Notes: generated by a model from the letters alone, not told the origin. A stretch of DNA of 64,000 bases from Cladocopium goreaui (GCA_947184155.2 CAMXCT020001035.1:553488-617487), one strand, 5' to 3'; shown: positions 26,001-33,594, counted from the first letter of the stretch. A program made the numbers and translations.

Positions 26001-26799
26001 AAACGCCGAGGTACTTCCACACGCTCCAAAAGTTGGAGACGACCAAAGTTGAACTCATGAAACAGCTGGGTGAGGGGCCAGAAGTGGTGTGGCCCCTGCA
26101 GCTGCTTGGCACTGTTGGTTTAGTAAGGGCCTTGCAGATTGATTGAAAACTGGGATGCCCTTTATTGGCACAATCAGAAACTTTCCAGGGGTGACTTCAA
26201 GAGATGAGCTCAGTGGGTCGCATTTTCCAGGTGACAACATCATTCCTGGTTGGTGGTTTGGAACATTTTGTTTTCTCCATAGATTGGGATTTTCATCATC
26301 CCAACTGACGAACTTTATTTTTCAGAGGGGTAGGTCAACCACCAACCAGATATCATTGGTGATTTATATGTTATTCACTGATGTGGTATAGCCATGTATA
26401 ACCTCAATGGATAACCTATGGTAACCTATAATGGATAACCTAGTTGGGAGAATTATGACATATTATTAATGGTTATTATTAATGGATAGTTATTTACTCT
26501 CCAGTAAATTTACGCTATTAAATTGCGGTACCCTCTGGTAATTTAACATAGCTAGTGAAAATAGCCATTTATAGTGGATTTATCCATTTATCCATTAAAA
26601 ATGGTGATTTTCCATAGTTACGTTAGTTTACCAGAGGGTAACCAACCAGATTCTCAATTTGCGGTTTTCAAGTGGAGAGTCTCCCAGTACTCCCAGGGAT
26701 GCGCCATGGCCGGCTCAGGTTCGAACGGACGGAACGTCGGCCCTCCCGAGCCACGACACCAAGAGCCAGGAGACTTTGCCCGGCCTCGACATAACGTGA
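6843..26799 (+). CDS. Split gene for a multi-KH-domain RNA-binding protein, vigilin-like
   Basis: Gene-level entry. KH domains bind single-stranded RNA through a GxxG loop; vigilin-type proteins carry many in tandem and act in the cytoplasm on mRNA and polysomes. Here KH pieces recur along about 20 kb. A VRIHF strand joins to YVTIKGLDRLAEAIF. A complete domain contains VGRFVGKGGSNIR and VLVLGPNQEAV. A third has EVIITGTPEACENGL. The last exon starts with DAPW, as vigilin C-termini do. Three domains splice together in phase using GT, GC or GA donors. Many exons between are tentative and some junctions do not fit in phase, so the exon list is incomplete and a second gene could be interleaved. 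The 5' end was not found. Confidence 0.6.
7154..7239 (+). CDS. KH gene exon: C-terminal half of a KH domain
   Basis: After TTTTAG the frame reads RYVTIKGLDRLAEAIFYLH and ends RSFK before a GT donor. It has the V.IKG turn and following helix of a type I KH domain. Entry phase 1 matches the exon ending at 6873; exit phase is 0. Confidence 0.75.
7240..7736 (+). other. Intron, with a possible KH exon near 7493-7560
   Basis: Mostly non-coding. At about 7493-7560, after AAAG, one frame reads VVLQVLSAWPDSAAAVQW and another PERLAGLGRGCAVDV. Both look coding and the choice cannot be made by eye. Confidence 0.35.
7737..7787 (+). CDS. Probable KH gene exon
   Basis: A 51-nt GT-AG exon starting with G, phase 0 on both sides, reading VCSATHDGISKCLHRIQ. 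The pattern resembles the last helix of a KH domain. There is no other support. Confidence 0.4.
7788..11000. other. Intron/spacer with repeats and a few uncertain coding patches
   Basis: Contains TA/TATG microsatellite (7984-8110), an inverted-repeat element (8651-8753), and patches that may hide exons at about 8410-8500, 9389-9452 (reading EVPLPNLASVAAPVRSQ in one frame) and 10640-10710. None is firm enough to call. Confidence 0.4.
8651..8753. mobile_element. Short inverted-repeat element, diverged CCAGAGGG family
   Basis: Starts TCTGGTTATTTAACATAGCC and ends with the complement GGCTATGTTAAATAACCAGA. The arms are near perfect over about 24 bases. The interior (ACCATTTTTAAGAACGGTAAACC) resembles the interiors of the copies at 13091, 26528, 30859 and 62271. 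Confidence 0.8.
11001..11135 (+). CDS. Probable exon, KH-like end
   Basis: After TTCAAG a frame reads VDWRLYWYRSNITMGKLPQP and goes on through FEEHVENLMGVDLAKSQLP to a GA donor (ACG before GAAAAA). NITMGK followed by a helix could be the end of a KH domain. Start could instead be at 11027 (GGTATAG acceptor). Frame is good, family assignment weak. Confidence 0.45.
11353..11441 (+). CDS. Probable exon ending inside an inverted-repeat element
   Basis: After GACCCAG the frame reads VTCFFDDGSVNEIVFAHEDA and then GLGGDWIME to 11441, where GTTTCC begins. No domain is recognised. The minus strand is also open here (reading IIEEACDTWVEDKIGQG), so strand is not certain. The exon end falls on the terminal repeat of the element at 11436-11540. 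Confidence 0.45.
11436..11540. mobile_element. Inverted-repeat element, ATGGAGGTTTCC family
   Basis: Begins ATGGAGGTTTCCTG and ends CAGGAAACCTCCAT; inside each end are GGGGGTACCCC and GGGGGTAGCCC blocks. Length is about 105 bp. A diverged copy lies at 23078-23196. It has no coding capacity and is MITE-like. Confidence 0.85.
12045..12137 (+). CDS. Exon of unknown function, EEEVDPNFRPEP
   Basis: A GC-rich exon after CTTCAG, phase 1 in and phase 1 out, before a GTGATC donor. It reads SVTSPPPLTPQDVRFLSEEE then VDPNFRPEP. Strongly coding in appearance, with no domain recognised. It may be a linker of the KH protein. Confidence 0.6.
12138..12840. other. Intron with TATG/TA microsatellite
   Basis: CA, TA and TATGTATA repeats fill about 12235-12580. 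The rest is AT-rich and no exon is seen. Confidence 0.7.
12841..12950 (+). CDS. Probable exon, frame uncertain
   Basis: After TTTGGAG two frames stay open. Phase 0 reads VYTNLRPDKCKTELGPSATS then LFDVLRGEVIPNFDR. Phase 1, which would fit the exon ending at 12137, reads LYQSQTGQVQDRTGPLSDLA. The 3' end is therefore also uncertain. Confidence 0.45.
13091..13200. mobile_element. Short inverted-repeat element, CCAGAGGG family
   Basis: Left end CCTCTGGTAATTT and right end GTTTACCAGAGGGTAA. The interior carries ACATGGCCATAG and ATGGTGATTTTCCATAG blocks, as in the other copies. Confidence 0.85.
13996..14098. mobile_element. Foldback element with 23-24 bp arms
   Basis: CTTACTGGTGCTTAGCAGGG at the left is answered by CCCTACTAAGCACCAGTAAG at the right, with one mismatch. 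About 103 bp in total, no coding capacity. Seen once in this window. Confidence 0.85.
14324..14427 (+). CDS. Exon of unknown function
   Basis: After GCACAG the frame reads VLGHTDCLWHLHTPERSERS then ELAGEVLMRLARDR and meets a GT donor at 14428 (or a GA donor at 14420). The helix-like tail could be the end of a KH domain. A second frame is also open, so confidence is moderate. Confidence 0.5.
14428..15647. other. Intron or spacer, one possible exon
   Basis: AT-rich. A frame at about 15056-15150 reads VGKALSNIEAHDIALAVETF after a CATACAG acceptor and might be an exon. The remainder shows nothing recognisable. Confidence 0.4.
15648..15742 (+). CDS. Probable exon, basic segment
   Basis: After TTGCTCAG the frame reads ALVTVKTQHHTKHLRAAKGG, then GRATVEEPAMC, and ends in phase 2 before a GT donor. 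GC-rich and stop-free. No domain is recognised. Confidence 0.5.
15929..16021 (+). CDS. Probable exon, FRRIESLAVGTLPWYL
   Basis: After TGTCAG a phase 0 frame reads AFVQNNLLSENASTCFRRIE then SLAVGTLPWYL to a GT donor at 16022. Reading past the donor meets TAG at about 16052. A second frame is open too. No domain is recognised. Confidence 0.45.
16022..16956. other. Intron or spacer without recognised features
   Basis: AT-rich sequence with a short TA tract at about 16290. No exon is seen. Confidence 0.5.
16957..17013 (+). CDS. Probable KH gene exon
   Basis: A 57-nt exon after TTCGAAG, phase 0 on both sides, GT donor, reading ACKTAERALISFESDRPRM. The helix could close a KH domain. Its phase fits the next exon. 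Confidence 0.5.
17250..17322 (+). CDS. KH gene exon: KH C-terminal half
   Basis: After CCGAG the frame reads VGLEPKVLAVGTFKAVQRAK and LLLL, then a GT donor (phase 1). VLAVGTFKAVQRAK fits the V.I.Gt...v..Ak pattern at the end of KH domains. Confidence 0.6.
17323..19405. other. Intron or spacer without supported exons
   Basis: AT-rich. GTACTTGTAGTA repeats lie at about 17437-17475 and a TA tract at 19300-19320. A patch at 19146-19260 is GC-richer but has no convincing frame. Confidence 0.5.
19406..19509 (+). CDS. Possible exon, frame uncertain
   Basis: After AACCAG two frames are open: AKSESVLHGFNVETARGRLP in phase 0, and one containing LKLPEDACQKREDALAQR in phase 2. A GT donor follows at 19510. 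Composition is coding-like, with no domain. Confidence 0.4.
19976..20076 (+). CDS. Probable exon, SMKKIREGWDRTEANMPQG
   Basis: After CTTCAG a phase 1 frame reads GNLMAPHPSRSMKKIREGWD and then TEANMPQG, with TAG at about 20086 if read through. A donor inside the tail is likely; a GC donor after CAGG would give the phase the next exon needs. SMKKIREG resembles the helix after a KH GxxG loop. Confidence 0.5.
20527..20604 (+). CDS. Probable KH gene exon
   Basis: After AAACAG a phase 1 frame reads TKEAESSKILSEAVVLTLTN then SPSRL and ends before GT. Coding-like; the strand VVLTLT may be part of a KH fold. The junction with the next exon is not resolved. Confidence 0.5.
20914..20984 (+). CDS. KH gene exon: KH N-terminal half with GKGG loop
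   Basis: After TATCAG the frame reads VKDEFFLDVAHVGRFVGKGG then SNI, ending in phase 2 before GT. FVGKGGSNIR is the canonical KH signature (I/V-G-x-x-G). The exon joins in phase to 21317. Confidence 0.85.
21317..21373 (+). CDS. KH gene exon: KH middle segment
   Basis: After TTCCAG (phase 2) the frame reads SLQSQFNVSIFIFDEDDT and ends in phase 2 at a GA donor (AG before GAAACT). QFNVSIFIF corresponds to the beta-2 strand that follows the KH signature. Phases match on both sides. Confidence 0.8.
21990..22091 (+). CDS. KH gene exon: KH C-terminal half
   Basis: After GAGCCAG (phase 2) the frame reads KRVLVLGPNQEAVSGLRRAS then EIKSRVLQTDKET. VLVLGP..EAV is the last strand and turn of a KH domain. 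The end is called at a GA donor (AG before GAGAAC), which gives phase 2 for the next exon. Confidence 0.75.
22362..22425 (+). CDS. Probable KH gene exon
   Basis: After GGAAAG (phase 2) the frame reads WLSSFPAEHLLQVVLHATFR and P, then GT. FPAEHLLQVVLHA resembles the start of the next KH domain (fPaeHl). The phase entering fits the previous exon. Confidence 0.5.
22566..22659 (+). CDS. Possible KH gene exon
   Basis: After CAACAG a frame reads GSNSGLESLPHDFTDAELSK then LSDGCRRIADQ to a GA donor. The minus strand is also open, reading IVLVGNAPTAVGKLRQFG, which itself looks KH-like; strand is taken from the neighbours. Confidence 0.35.
23078..23196. mobile_element. Inverted-repeat element, diverged copy of the ATGGAGGTTTCC family
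   Basis: The left part AATGGGGGGTAGCCC and right part GGGGTACCCCCATG...GGAAACCTCCAT match the element at 11436-11540; the outermost left arm is lost or degenerate. Confidence 0.6.
23230..23309 (+). CDS. Probable KH gene exon: KH beta-1 segment
   Basis: After TGGCAG (phase 0) the frame reads EVVVVEVQSGGTSALSGLST then APGSWS, ending in phase 2 at GT. EVVVVEV would be the first KH strand, and the exit phase fits the exon at 23739. Other frames are open too. Confidence 0.45.
23739..23926 (+). CDS. KH gene exon: most of a KH domain, EVIITGTPEACENGL
   Basis: After TCCCAG (phase 2) the frame gives GTTPLGCRTGCRTGAEDTIK, KMCSLINIQVEEHEVIITG, TPEACENGLKFLQAQIQQLD and QRK. GCRTGAEDTIKKM is the signature loop and helix; EVIITGTPEACE is nearly the vigilin consensus. 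A 12-bp unit (GGGATGCCGAAC) is tandemly doubled in the loop, adding CRTG. The GT donor at 23927 gives phase 1. Confidence 0.85.
23927..26010. other. Intron or spacer with repeats
   Basis: Contains pyrimidine-rich CTTTCC tracts (24650-24730), ATTTTATTT runs and an inverted-repeat element at 25426-25538. No firm exon is seen. Confidence 0.55.
25426..25538. mobile_element. Short inverted-repeat element, CCAGAGGG family
   Basis: Begins TACCCTCTGGTAAAC and ends TTACCAGAGGGTA; the interior is in opposite orientation to the copy at 26528. About 113 bp. Confidence 0.88.
26011..26122 (+). CDS. Probable KH gene exon, KLETTKVELMKQL
   Basis: After GCCGAG (phase 2) the frame reads YFHTLQKLETTKVELMKQLG then EGPEVVWPLQLLGTVGL, and a strong GTAAGG donor follows. 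The frame is open further upstream (ELEAASQRKTPR), so the start may be earlier. No domain is seen. Confidence 0.5.
26528..26640. mobile_element. Short inverted-repeat element, CCAGAGGG family
   Basis: Begins GTACCCTCTGGTAATTTAAC and ends GTTAGTTTACCAGAGGGTA; interior ATGGTGATTTTCCATAG shared with 13091-13200. Confidence 0.9.
26697..26799 (+). CDS. Probable last exon of the KH gene, DAPW tail
   Basis: After CTCCCAG (phase 2) the frame reads DAPWPAQVRTDGTSALPSHD, then TKSQETLPGLDIT and TGA at 26797-26799. Vigilin C-termini carry a conserved RDAPW followed by a Ser/Glu-rich tail, which is why this frame was chosen. Another frame (AMAGSGSNGRNVGPPEPR) is also open. Confidence 0.5.
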
Positions 26800-27480
26800 T
26801 GGGTTGGGAAATCACCTCCAAACAAAAAAGTGTTTTTTTTTTCCCCCTCACCGGACATCAGTATTTTATATATTATAGAAATAGAAATATGTATATATAT
26901 ATAAATTATTATTGATGATTTGCCAGCAATGATGAGGTTCCATGAAGTTCCAGCATTTTTTTGTTCTGAGTGGCCAGCCTCGACCTGCCCCCGGCAGGAC
27001 ACATGTCTGGTTGTGACTGCCGTGATTGCGGCCAGAAAGCGCAACGTGCGGAAATGGCCCTGTGCGAAAAGCGGGGTTGGAAAAAAAGTATGTATAGTTG
27101 CTCAGTTGCTCATTGGTTTTGATCGGGATGGATTGTTTCATGAACTTGTAACTTGACTACTCCAAGCGTTATAGGTGCCATTTCCAAGATTGATGTTGCA
27201 TCCTGGTTTCATGGGCCATCGTACTAGCAAACTGGCTAAATACGTCTAATATATACTGTAGTAGTATGTCTATATTGGCCCCACCCTAGCCAAAGGCACT
27301 ACAATAAGATGCTTTCCATTGGATGAGCTGAGAAACACATGCTATTCTTTGATCTCCCTGAGGGTTCCAGCTCCATCAAACCAGCATGTTCCTCGTAACA
27401 CACTGAACCACACTGTCCTTGCACGTAGGATCTACGTTCCCAACCTAGGGCTTCAATCTGCTGACACTTGTGTACCTTAG
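26800..27480. other. Spacer, one ambiguous coding patch
   Basis: A GC-rich patch at about 26960-27070 is open in two frames (CLVVTAVIAARKRNVRKW, or CDCRDCGQKAQRAEMALC). It may be an exon of either neighbour. The rest is AT-rich. Confidence 0.35.
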
Positions 27481-27583
27481 CCGCCATGATTGCGGCCGGA
27501 TGGGAGGGACCAGACGTTTGGGATCTGGGATCCGTTCACCAGTGGAATGACCGGTTTTGGATCTGCGAAGTCGAAACCATATG
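27481..27583 (+). CDS. Probable exon, unknown protein
   Basis: After ACCTTAG the frame reads AMIAAGWEGPDVWDLGSVHQ then WNDRFWICEVETI, phase 1 in and phase 2 out at GT. Trp-rich and stop-free; no domain recognised. Confidence 0.5.
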
Positions 27584-30500
27584 GTGACTGATCCTCCGTT
27601 TCATGACACCTCCATATATGATGTGGCATGGGTGCATAATGCATATGACCTCATTTTTGCCACCACGTGCCTTCCTGGAAAGGTATACTTGTCACCCAAC
27701 TTGGAGGGTCAGAATCTCAGATTGGGCTGGGAAACTGCAGAAACCCATGACTGGGTTTCTCAAGGAAAATGGATCTGCAATGGTTGGGGCAGCTCCATAT
27801 CTGTGTTCATAGCGCAGTTCATGATAGTTCATGTACGAATGATTGTCTAACACTACCTCTATTAGTGCCTGTGGCCTGTTCGCACTGCAGAAGGTGAACA
27901 TGTTGACTATGTGATGTCCCAGATGGTTCACACCGCCCCTGCAGTCGAGGCAAATGTCTTACCATCTAATCCATTACCTGAGGATTTCAATTCCTGTTGA
28001 TTCTTCTCCTATAATCTCCTACATATATATACAGTATATATTATATTACTACATGATAAGTTTTTATAAGCATATGCTATATATGCTACATGAACGAGAT
28101 TCCTGTTTATAACTTGGTTTAATCATTTTCAAGGCACCACCATTGCGCTCTTCATTTTCCAGTTTTTGCTGCATTGGATACGCTAAATCCAACTGTTTCC
28201 TATTTACATATTATCGTATTGCTTGTTTGTGTAAGAACTTGCTGCCGAAATCAATCTCAGTCCATAGTAGCAATCATATTTATAATCCCGTTTCCCTTTT
28301 AAAGCAAAATCCTATGTATGAGTCACTGGTTTTAGTCTAGATGCTTGTTCATTTGGTGTCCGCAACGCAAGGGTTGTGATTTTTTATTGGGGTGTTGCAT
28401 GGTTGAGCCAATAGTTAGTTCGATCAGATAGCGAGGTATTACGCGTTGCCTTGCGATGGGATCTGGCTCTTCTCCGGTAGATATTGTTCTGCTTGGCGAA
28501 CTGGGTCCAAGACAAGATCTGCCATTCATCCAGAACACTTTTCTCAGTGATCATAGATTATTTTTACTGTGAAACCAGCATCCCGGCACCAAGCGCAAGA
28601 AAACATGAATGAAAGATGCAACCTGTTGCAGCCCAACTTGCTCTTTACAGAAGGCAAAACGCACATACCATGGGCCCAAAATTGGGGCCACAAATTTGGA
28701 AGCTGGGCTACTAATTTTACGTTTTTTTAGTATTGTGGCCCCATTTTTGGGTCCAGAATCTGGCCCTTGTTTTGGGGCCACAAAACACAAACAGGAGCTA
28801 TTCAATACGGGCAGCAAGTGTGCTACTGCCGCCGCAAGCTGACAGCAGCACATATCCGTGATACTATATATATATATGGCACTTGTTGCAGTAAGTGATT
28901 CTTGTCACTTGTCCATCTTGCTTTCCCCAAACCAGCGGTTGTTGAACATATTTGGCAAGCAAGGGAGAATCCGTGAACCAGTTTGCCTATACATTTTTTT
29001 CAGAAATCACTTGCCATTTGTTATTTGCAATGTTTTACTGTATAATCTGATTCACACACACAAATTAATTACACATTTCATATACCTATACTATAATAGA
29101 CATGAATGTTTAAACAGGTAAATATACAATACTGTATGTAGATACTGTATACACTTAGGTGAACATATAAATGAAATATATCACCATAGTGATTCATCAT
29201 GAAAGGTGCAGTATTGATGCCAATGGGATAATTATTTCTACCAAAAAGTGATCCAAAATCTCGGGCCTTCCTGTCCAAAAATGCGAATTTTCTGCAGGTT
29301 ATGGCGAGCTGTTGGGGAAGAGCGACCTGCAGCCCTGGCAACTTGGCTGCAGATGTTGGCCGAGAGGAAACGCGATTTACAACAGAAATCGATCATATGG
29401 GGAGTTGTATAACCATTTTATCATATATAATTGGGATAGTTCATTGAAACGACACACCCCTGATGAAGGGGATATACAGGATACACATATTGAGGCTACA
29501 AAGCCGTAGCTATATATGTCAATGCATACGCTGAAGTTAGTGGATCAGTTTGCTCAAAAAAACCCTTAATGACCGGAACACCAGATTCGTTGAAAGATAC
29601 CAAAGGTCAATTTATCCCCTAACTAACATGGACTGCGCCAGAAATGGGGCTGGAAGACTTCTCGCCTCAAAAAAGTTGCCAATTCTCAGAGTCAAACTCT
29701 TATAATTATATTTTTTGATTTTTATATCCTATATGTGTCCTTCGTGTTTCTCATATTTTCCCTTCGAATGATTCCCAAATTTCTCCATATTTGTCCCATA
29801 TTTTCCCCACAATTTTTTCACATATTTCAGTATATGTTCCCTCATGTTTCCCCCACATGTTGTCCCATCTCTTCCCAGGAAATTCCACCCTTCGCCAAGG
29901 TATCCCAAGCTCCGGGACTTTTTCGTGGATCGCCTGGGTGTTAGCACCACCTTGCCACTCCGCTACGAGTTGGTTTCCGCGGTGGCATCAAACGTGGCTG
30001 GGAAATCCCGCTATAAATATGTAAATCATGGGAAAATCCAGGGAAAATCATAGGCAAATATGGGAAAACCATGGAAAACCCGCTATAAATGGAGGTTTTA
30101 TTGGATCTATACCATATATACTCTACGTTAAATAAGCGGGTATGATGATATTGATTTTCAACCATGGATCATGAATTCTTATAATTATACTACTGTTACT
30201 ATTACTATTACTACCTCTTCCCTCCTTCATCTTAAACACTCCCCACGAACCATGGCGGATTTAGTGAGATCTCATCGCCTTTGGGTGGTGGAATGGTACG
30301 CCCCCAAAACTTATCGTTTGTTTATTGATTCCAATTCTATATGCAGCATATATGGAGAAAATATGGGGATATTGCTTGAAATTTCTAATCTCTTTGAATT
30401 GAACTCTTTGACTAACATACGTTTGCTCCATTCCAGATACTGTAGGCATATCCAAAAAGATGCATTCCAGTGACCGTTCCCAGCACACCACTTGCAATTA

Positions 30501-32291
30501 TTGGGGTATAAGTCTCAGTGACTTCGAGTGCCGCCGTTCGTGGTCGCAGGGCGGGCCTGGTTATAGTAATTTGTATTGTTGTGCTTGGCCATGGCCCTAT
30601 GCTTGTGAAATTTTCTCATGTGTATATGGTCCGGATAGAGTACAACGACCTCACTGCGACGATTTTTTTTTGGGGTAATTCACTATCTGCTTAAATATTC
30701 CCAAATGCTTTTATGTCCGGTGATTTTGTTAAAGCTATTTAAGGGAATGTTTGGTATACAGATTTCTGGGCTCGTTGGTCGCCGTTGCCAGGTCTGTGGC
30801 GGGTTGTGTTGAGGCACTGCGCAGCCTCCGAGGCCCGCAGTTTTGTGGGATCTGTGGGGTACCCTCCAATAAACTACCTTCTGGTAATTTAACATAGCTA
30901 TTGAAAATGGCCATTTAGTTCGTTGATTTACCCACTAAAAATAGTGATTTTCAACAGCTATGTTAGTTTACCAGAGGGTAAGAGTTCACTATGGCAATCC
31001 CAATTTTCAATCGGTGAATCATCTATAAATGAACCATGTATACCATGTTCATCCATTGTTTTATAGCTATGTTAGTTTACCGGAATGTATGAACATAGGG
31101 TTTTAAGACATCTAAAGCATTAGTTTCATGGTGCTTCAAGCATCAAAATCATGGAGATATGCATTGATCATGGTTGGTTAGATATTTAGGGTCTGGGCTA
31201 TGACCAGTGGCTAGTCTCCCTAGACCGGCAGTTGAGTTCACAATTTTAAGAAGATATTGGATTATGGATGGTTGTTGCCTGTTGAGTTTCCTGACATTTA
31301 GAGTCCCAAACCAGGTGGCTTTTGGAACCGTTGGATGATGAAATATGATGCGTGTGCAAACTTGAGCAAAATCACTGCGAAAATTGATATACCACGTTTG
31401 GGCTGAATGAACTTGGATCTTAAAGATGCACAGGAGTACCCAAGCAAAATAAGTAGAAACGCAATTGGCCGTGATGGTATTCACACTATCGTTAAAATGG
31501 TGATGTTCAAATACAACTATTACTTTTCAGTAGCCTGCTGTTTGGTAAACCGACATAGACATGGACAAACAGCGTTTTGAGCAAGTAAACTACCTATAAA
31601 TGGGCGATTTCATTAGCTATGTTAGTTCCAGAGGTAACCAATCTATTGGGTGAGGTCCACGCCAAGGCCGTTCATCAGAGAAGCTGCTGAAACTGGCAGC
31701 AGGTGTGGTCAGCGGTAGGTGGGCCCCGGTGATTTGTTACAGTTATGGCTATGGAAATCTGGTGGAAAATGGATGAACATGGCACATTTCGACCCATTTC
31801 CTGCGAAATGATAGCACTTATATATAACACTATATTAGATTAAAATGATGACGTTCCATGGTTATAACATGTTATAACAAATTACTAGGAAGTAAGATTC
31901 ATCCCCAAAAACGCTGGTCACCTCTCCAACGATTGATGGTTAATAAGCCATTATAATATATTATAATAATCGTGATTCTTGGTGGTTTTAAGAAACCCCC
32001 ACGCCATTGGGGGTGCCCTTCCGGATGCGTATGTTTGACCCTTTCGTTGACAGATCCGCTGGTTGATGTTCATCATGTCTCAGATGGGATTTCAAATATG
32101 TGGAGCCTTGCTTCTTGAAGTCATCACCTTGAGAGGTGTCCCATCTCCCATCCTTAAATTTGACGTTTCTTTGCACTGTTTCTTTCCCACATCTTCCCAC
32201 CAAACAGCAGGGCAATGACTCCCCAGGTCTGTTGCTGCAAGTGCAGGAGGTCTTCAGTGCAGAGGCCAACGAGGCAGCGCAACAGCTGTGA
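27481..32291 (+). CDS. Split gene of uncertain function, with a NO VEIN/sacsin-like FFVDRLGV segment
   Basis: Gene-level entry for exons between the KH gene and the copper ATPase. The best-supported pair, 29298 and 29900, splices in phase and gives LWRAVGEERPAALATWLQML followed by YPKLRDFFVDRLGVSTTLPL. The FF...LGV pattern recalls a segment in plant NO VEIN and related sacsin/HATPase-type proteins; this is recalled family knowledge, not a search. Further exons are tentative, and some phases are unproven. The last exon (32227) ends in TGA at 32289-32291. The 5' end is unknown, and more than one gene could be involved. Confidence 0.35.
27866..28000 (+). CDS. Probable exon with in-frame stop
   Basis: After ATTAG a frame reads CLWPVRTAEGEHVDYVMSQM, VHTAPAVEANVLPSNPLP and EDFNSC, then TGA. 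The stop may be real or lie beyond an unseen donor (a GA donor exists near CCTGAG). An alternative acceptor is at GCAG before AAGGTG. Confidence 0.45.
   Translation, partial: CLWPVRTAEGEHVDYVMSQMVHTAPAVEANVLPSNPLPEDFNSC
28436..28531 (+). CDS. Possible exon, frame uncertain
   Basis: After GCGAG two frames are open: ITRCLAMGSGSSPVDIVLLG, and YALPCDGIWLFSGRYCSAW. Composition is coding-like but the choice is open. Confidence 0.35.
28532..29297. other. Intron with GGGGCCACAAA inverted blocks
   Basis: At about 28668-28790 the block TTGGGGCCACAAA and its complement ATTGTGGCCCCA occur several times and could fold. The rest is AT-rich. Confidence 0.5.
29298..29390 (+). CDS. Exon with LWRAVGEE segment
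   Basis: After CTGCAG (phase 2) the frame reads LWRAVGEERPAALATWLQML then AERKRDLQQK, ending in phase 2 at a GA donor (TC before GATCAT). It joins in phase to 29900. Strongly coding. Confidence 0.65.
29900..29993 (+). CDS. Exon with FFVDRLGV segment
   Basis: After GCCAAG (phase 2) the frame reads YPKLRDFFVDRLGVSTTLPL then RYELVSAVASN to a GT donor. P.L..FFV..LGV followed by a helix resembles NO VEIN-type proteins. The frame is open upstream too, so the acceptor could be at TTCCCAG near 29878. Confidence 0.65.
30792..30858 (+). CDS. Possible exon ending exactly at a MITE-like element
   Basis: After TTGCCAG (phase 1) a frame reads LWRVVLRHCAASEARSFVGS then V, and GG meets GTACCC at 30859, the first bases of an inverted-repeat element. 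LWRV echoes LWRA of the exon at 29298. Another frame (SVAGCVEALRSLRG) is open. Confidence 0.4.
30859..30980. mobile_element. Short inverted-repeat element, CCAGAGGG family
   Basis: Begins GTACCCTCC...TTCTGGTAATTTAACATAG and ends CTATGTTAGTTTACCAGAGGGTA. About 122 bp. Partial relatives lie at 31060-31085 and 31588-31637. Confidence 0.85.
30981..32226. other. Intron or spacer with element remnants
   Basis: AT-rich, with two partial copies of the CCAGAGGG family and no convincing exon. Confidence 0.5.
32227..32291 (+). CDS. Probable terminal exon of the gene upstream of the copper ATPase
   Basis: After CCCCAG (phase 1) the frame reads LLLQVQEVFSAEANEAAQQL and stops at TGA. Helical, coding-like C-terminus. 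Which gene it ends is inferred from position. Confidence 0.5.
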
Positions 32292-33594
32292 CAAGAGTCT
32301 AGAAAAGTTCCCCCAAAAGAAACGGGTTGTATTATCCCCCGCCCCCCGAAAAGGCGAAAAGGATCGAAAAGGAACTCTGCAGGCTCTATAATATGATTCA
32401 AGCTTTCTTGGACAAGCAGCAGGCACCGCTCCCTCATCATTCCAGTCAGAGGTAACGAAACAAAACCCAACTAGAATATGTCCCTGGGATTGCCGATCCT
32501 CAACGGCCAGCACTCGATGAATTTCACAATCAAAGAAAATAGATGGAACATGATAGAACCAGATGGAGATCGAGACGGAGAGAGCTTGGACAAACCATGA
32601 CTAGCTTGTTTGTTGCCAGGGCAGTGAAAATACCTGGAAATCGAAGCTGGCTTGGCCATGTGTCACCTGATTTCGAGGTTGAGATCGCCGCTTTGCGACA
32701 GGACAGCAGAGTCAGTGTCCATGTCCGAGGCTCGCATTTTTGCAGTTGCCCACCATGATGAGCCCAGATAGGGGGGTAGATAGTGAGAGCATCACTTTTT
32801 CCCTCTTCCTAATCCCTTTTCCCCTTCTCCTTCATATTCAAATTATCAAATAATTCCCCCCAATAGAAACCCGGGTTTAGTACAAAATTTACACACCTTT
32901 GGGACCATTTATGGGGTCTTTGATTAGGGGGATGGGATTAACATCAGAAACTGCCCCCAGTGATGCGGTTCCCCAGCACAGGAGGAACTCTTAGCAGTGC
33001 CTGGTAGCGATGGCCTGCGCCGGGGAGCTTGGCTTCCGGAGTCACGCCATGTTTGGTTCTTCTTTGAAGCAACAAGCATGGGTATGTTTTGCCAATGAAA
33101 CTGTGGTATCATCGGATATAGACATAATATATACATATATATATACATATATACATAATTATTTATATACGAATATAACATATGTATTGATGTATGCTCA
33201 ATAAGATCAAGAAGACTGGTTAGTGCGTTAGTGGTTGCAGTTTGTTTTTTGAACCACCCCCAAAGGGCAAGATTTTCAAGCGATGAGGCTTGCCCAAATG
33301 GACATCCAAAATCATCCAAATCATGAGAAGTCACAGGCATTTGGCATGGCCCAAAACTGCCTTTCTGGTGTCTGTTTTCAAGATGATTTACAGAATCTAT
33401 GAATGTTACATCCTTCACTGGCCGAAAACACGAACTAGTTAATCCTTTTCCAAACCAGCTTGGCAAGGAAAGACCTACAGAAACCCAAAGATCTCGTGAC
33501 TTGGTTTGACTCTGCCGTTTGTGTCTTAAGATGCTGAGCTTTTGTTAGACACCGCTTCAGCCGTGCAGCGCCTTCGATTCGGACGTGGTGCTGC
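32292..33594. other. Intergenic region before the copper ATPase, with one exon-like patch
   Basis: At 32678-32745, after TTCGAG, a frame reads VEIAALRQDSRVSVHVRGSH and might be an exon of either gene. A TA tract lies at 33120-33180. A possible spliced-leader acceptor (GCTTCAG) is at about 33558, about 35 bases before the ATPase ATG. No promoter motif is recognised. Confidence 0.4.
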
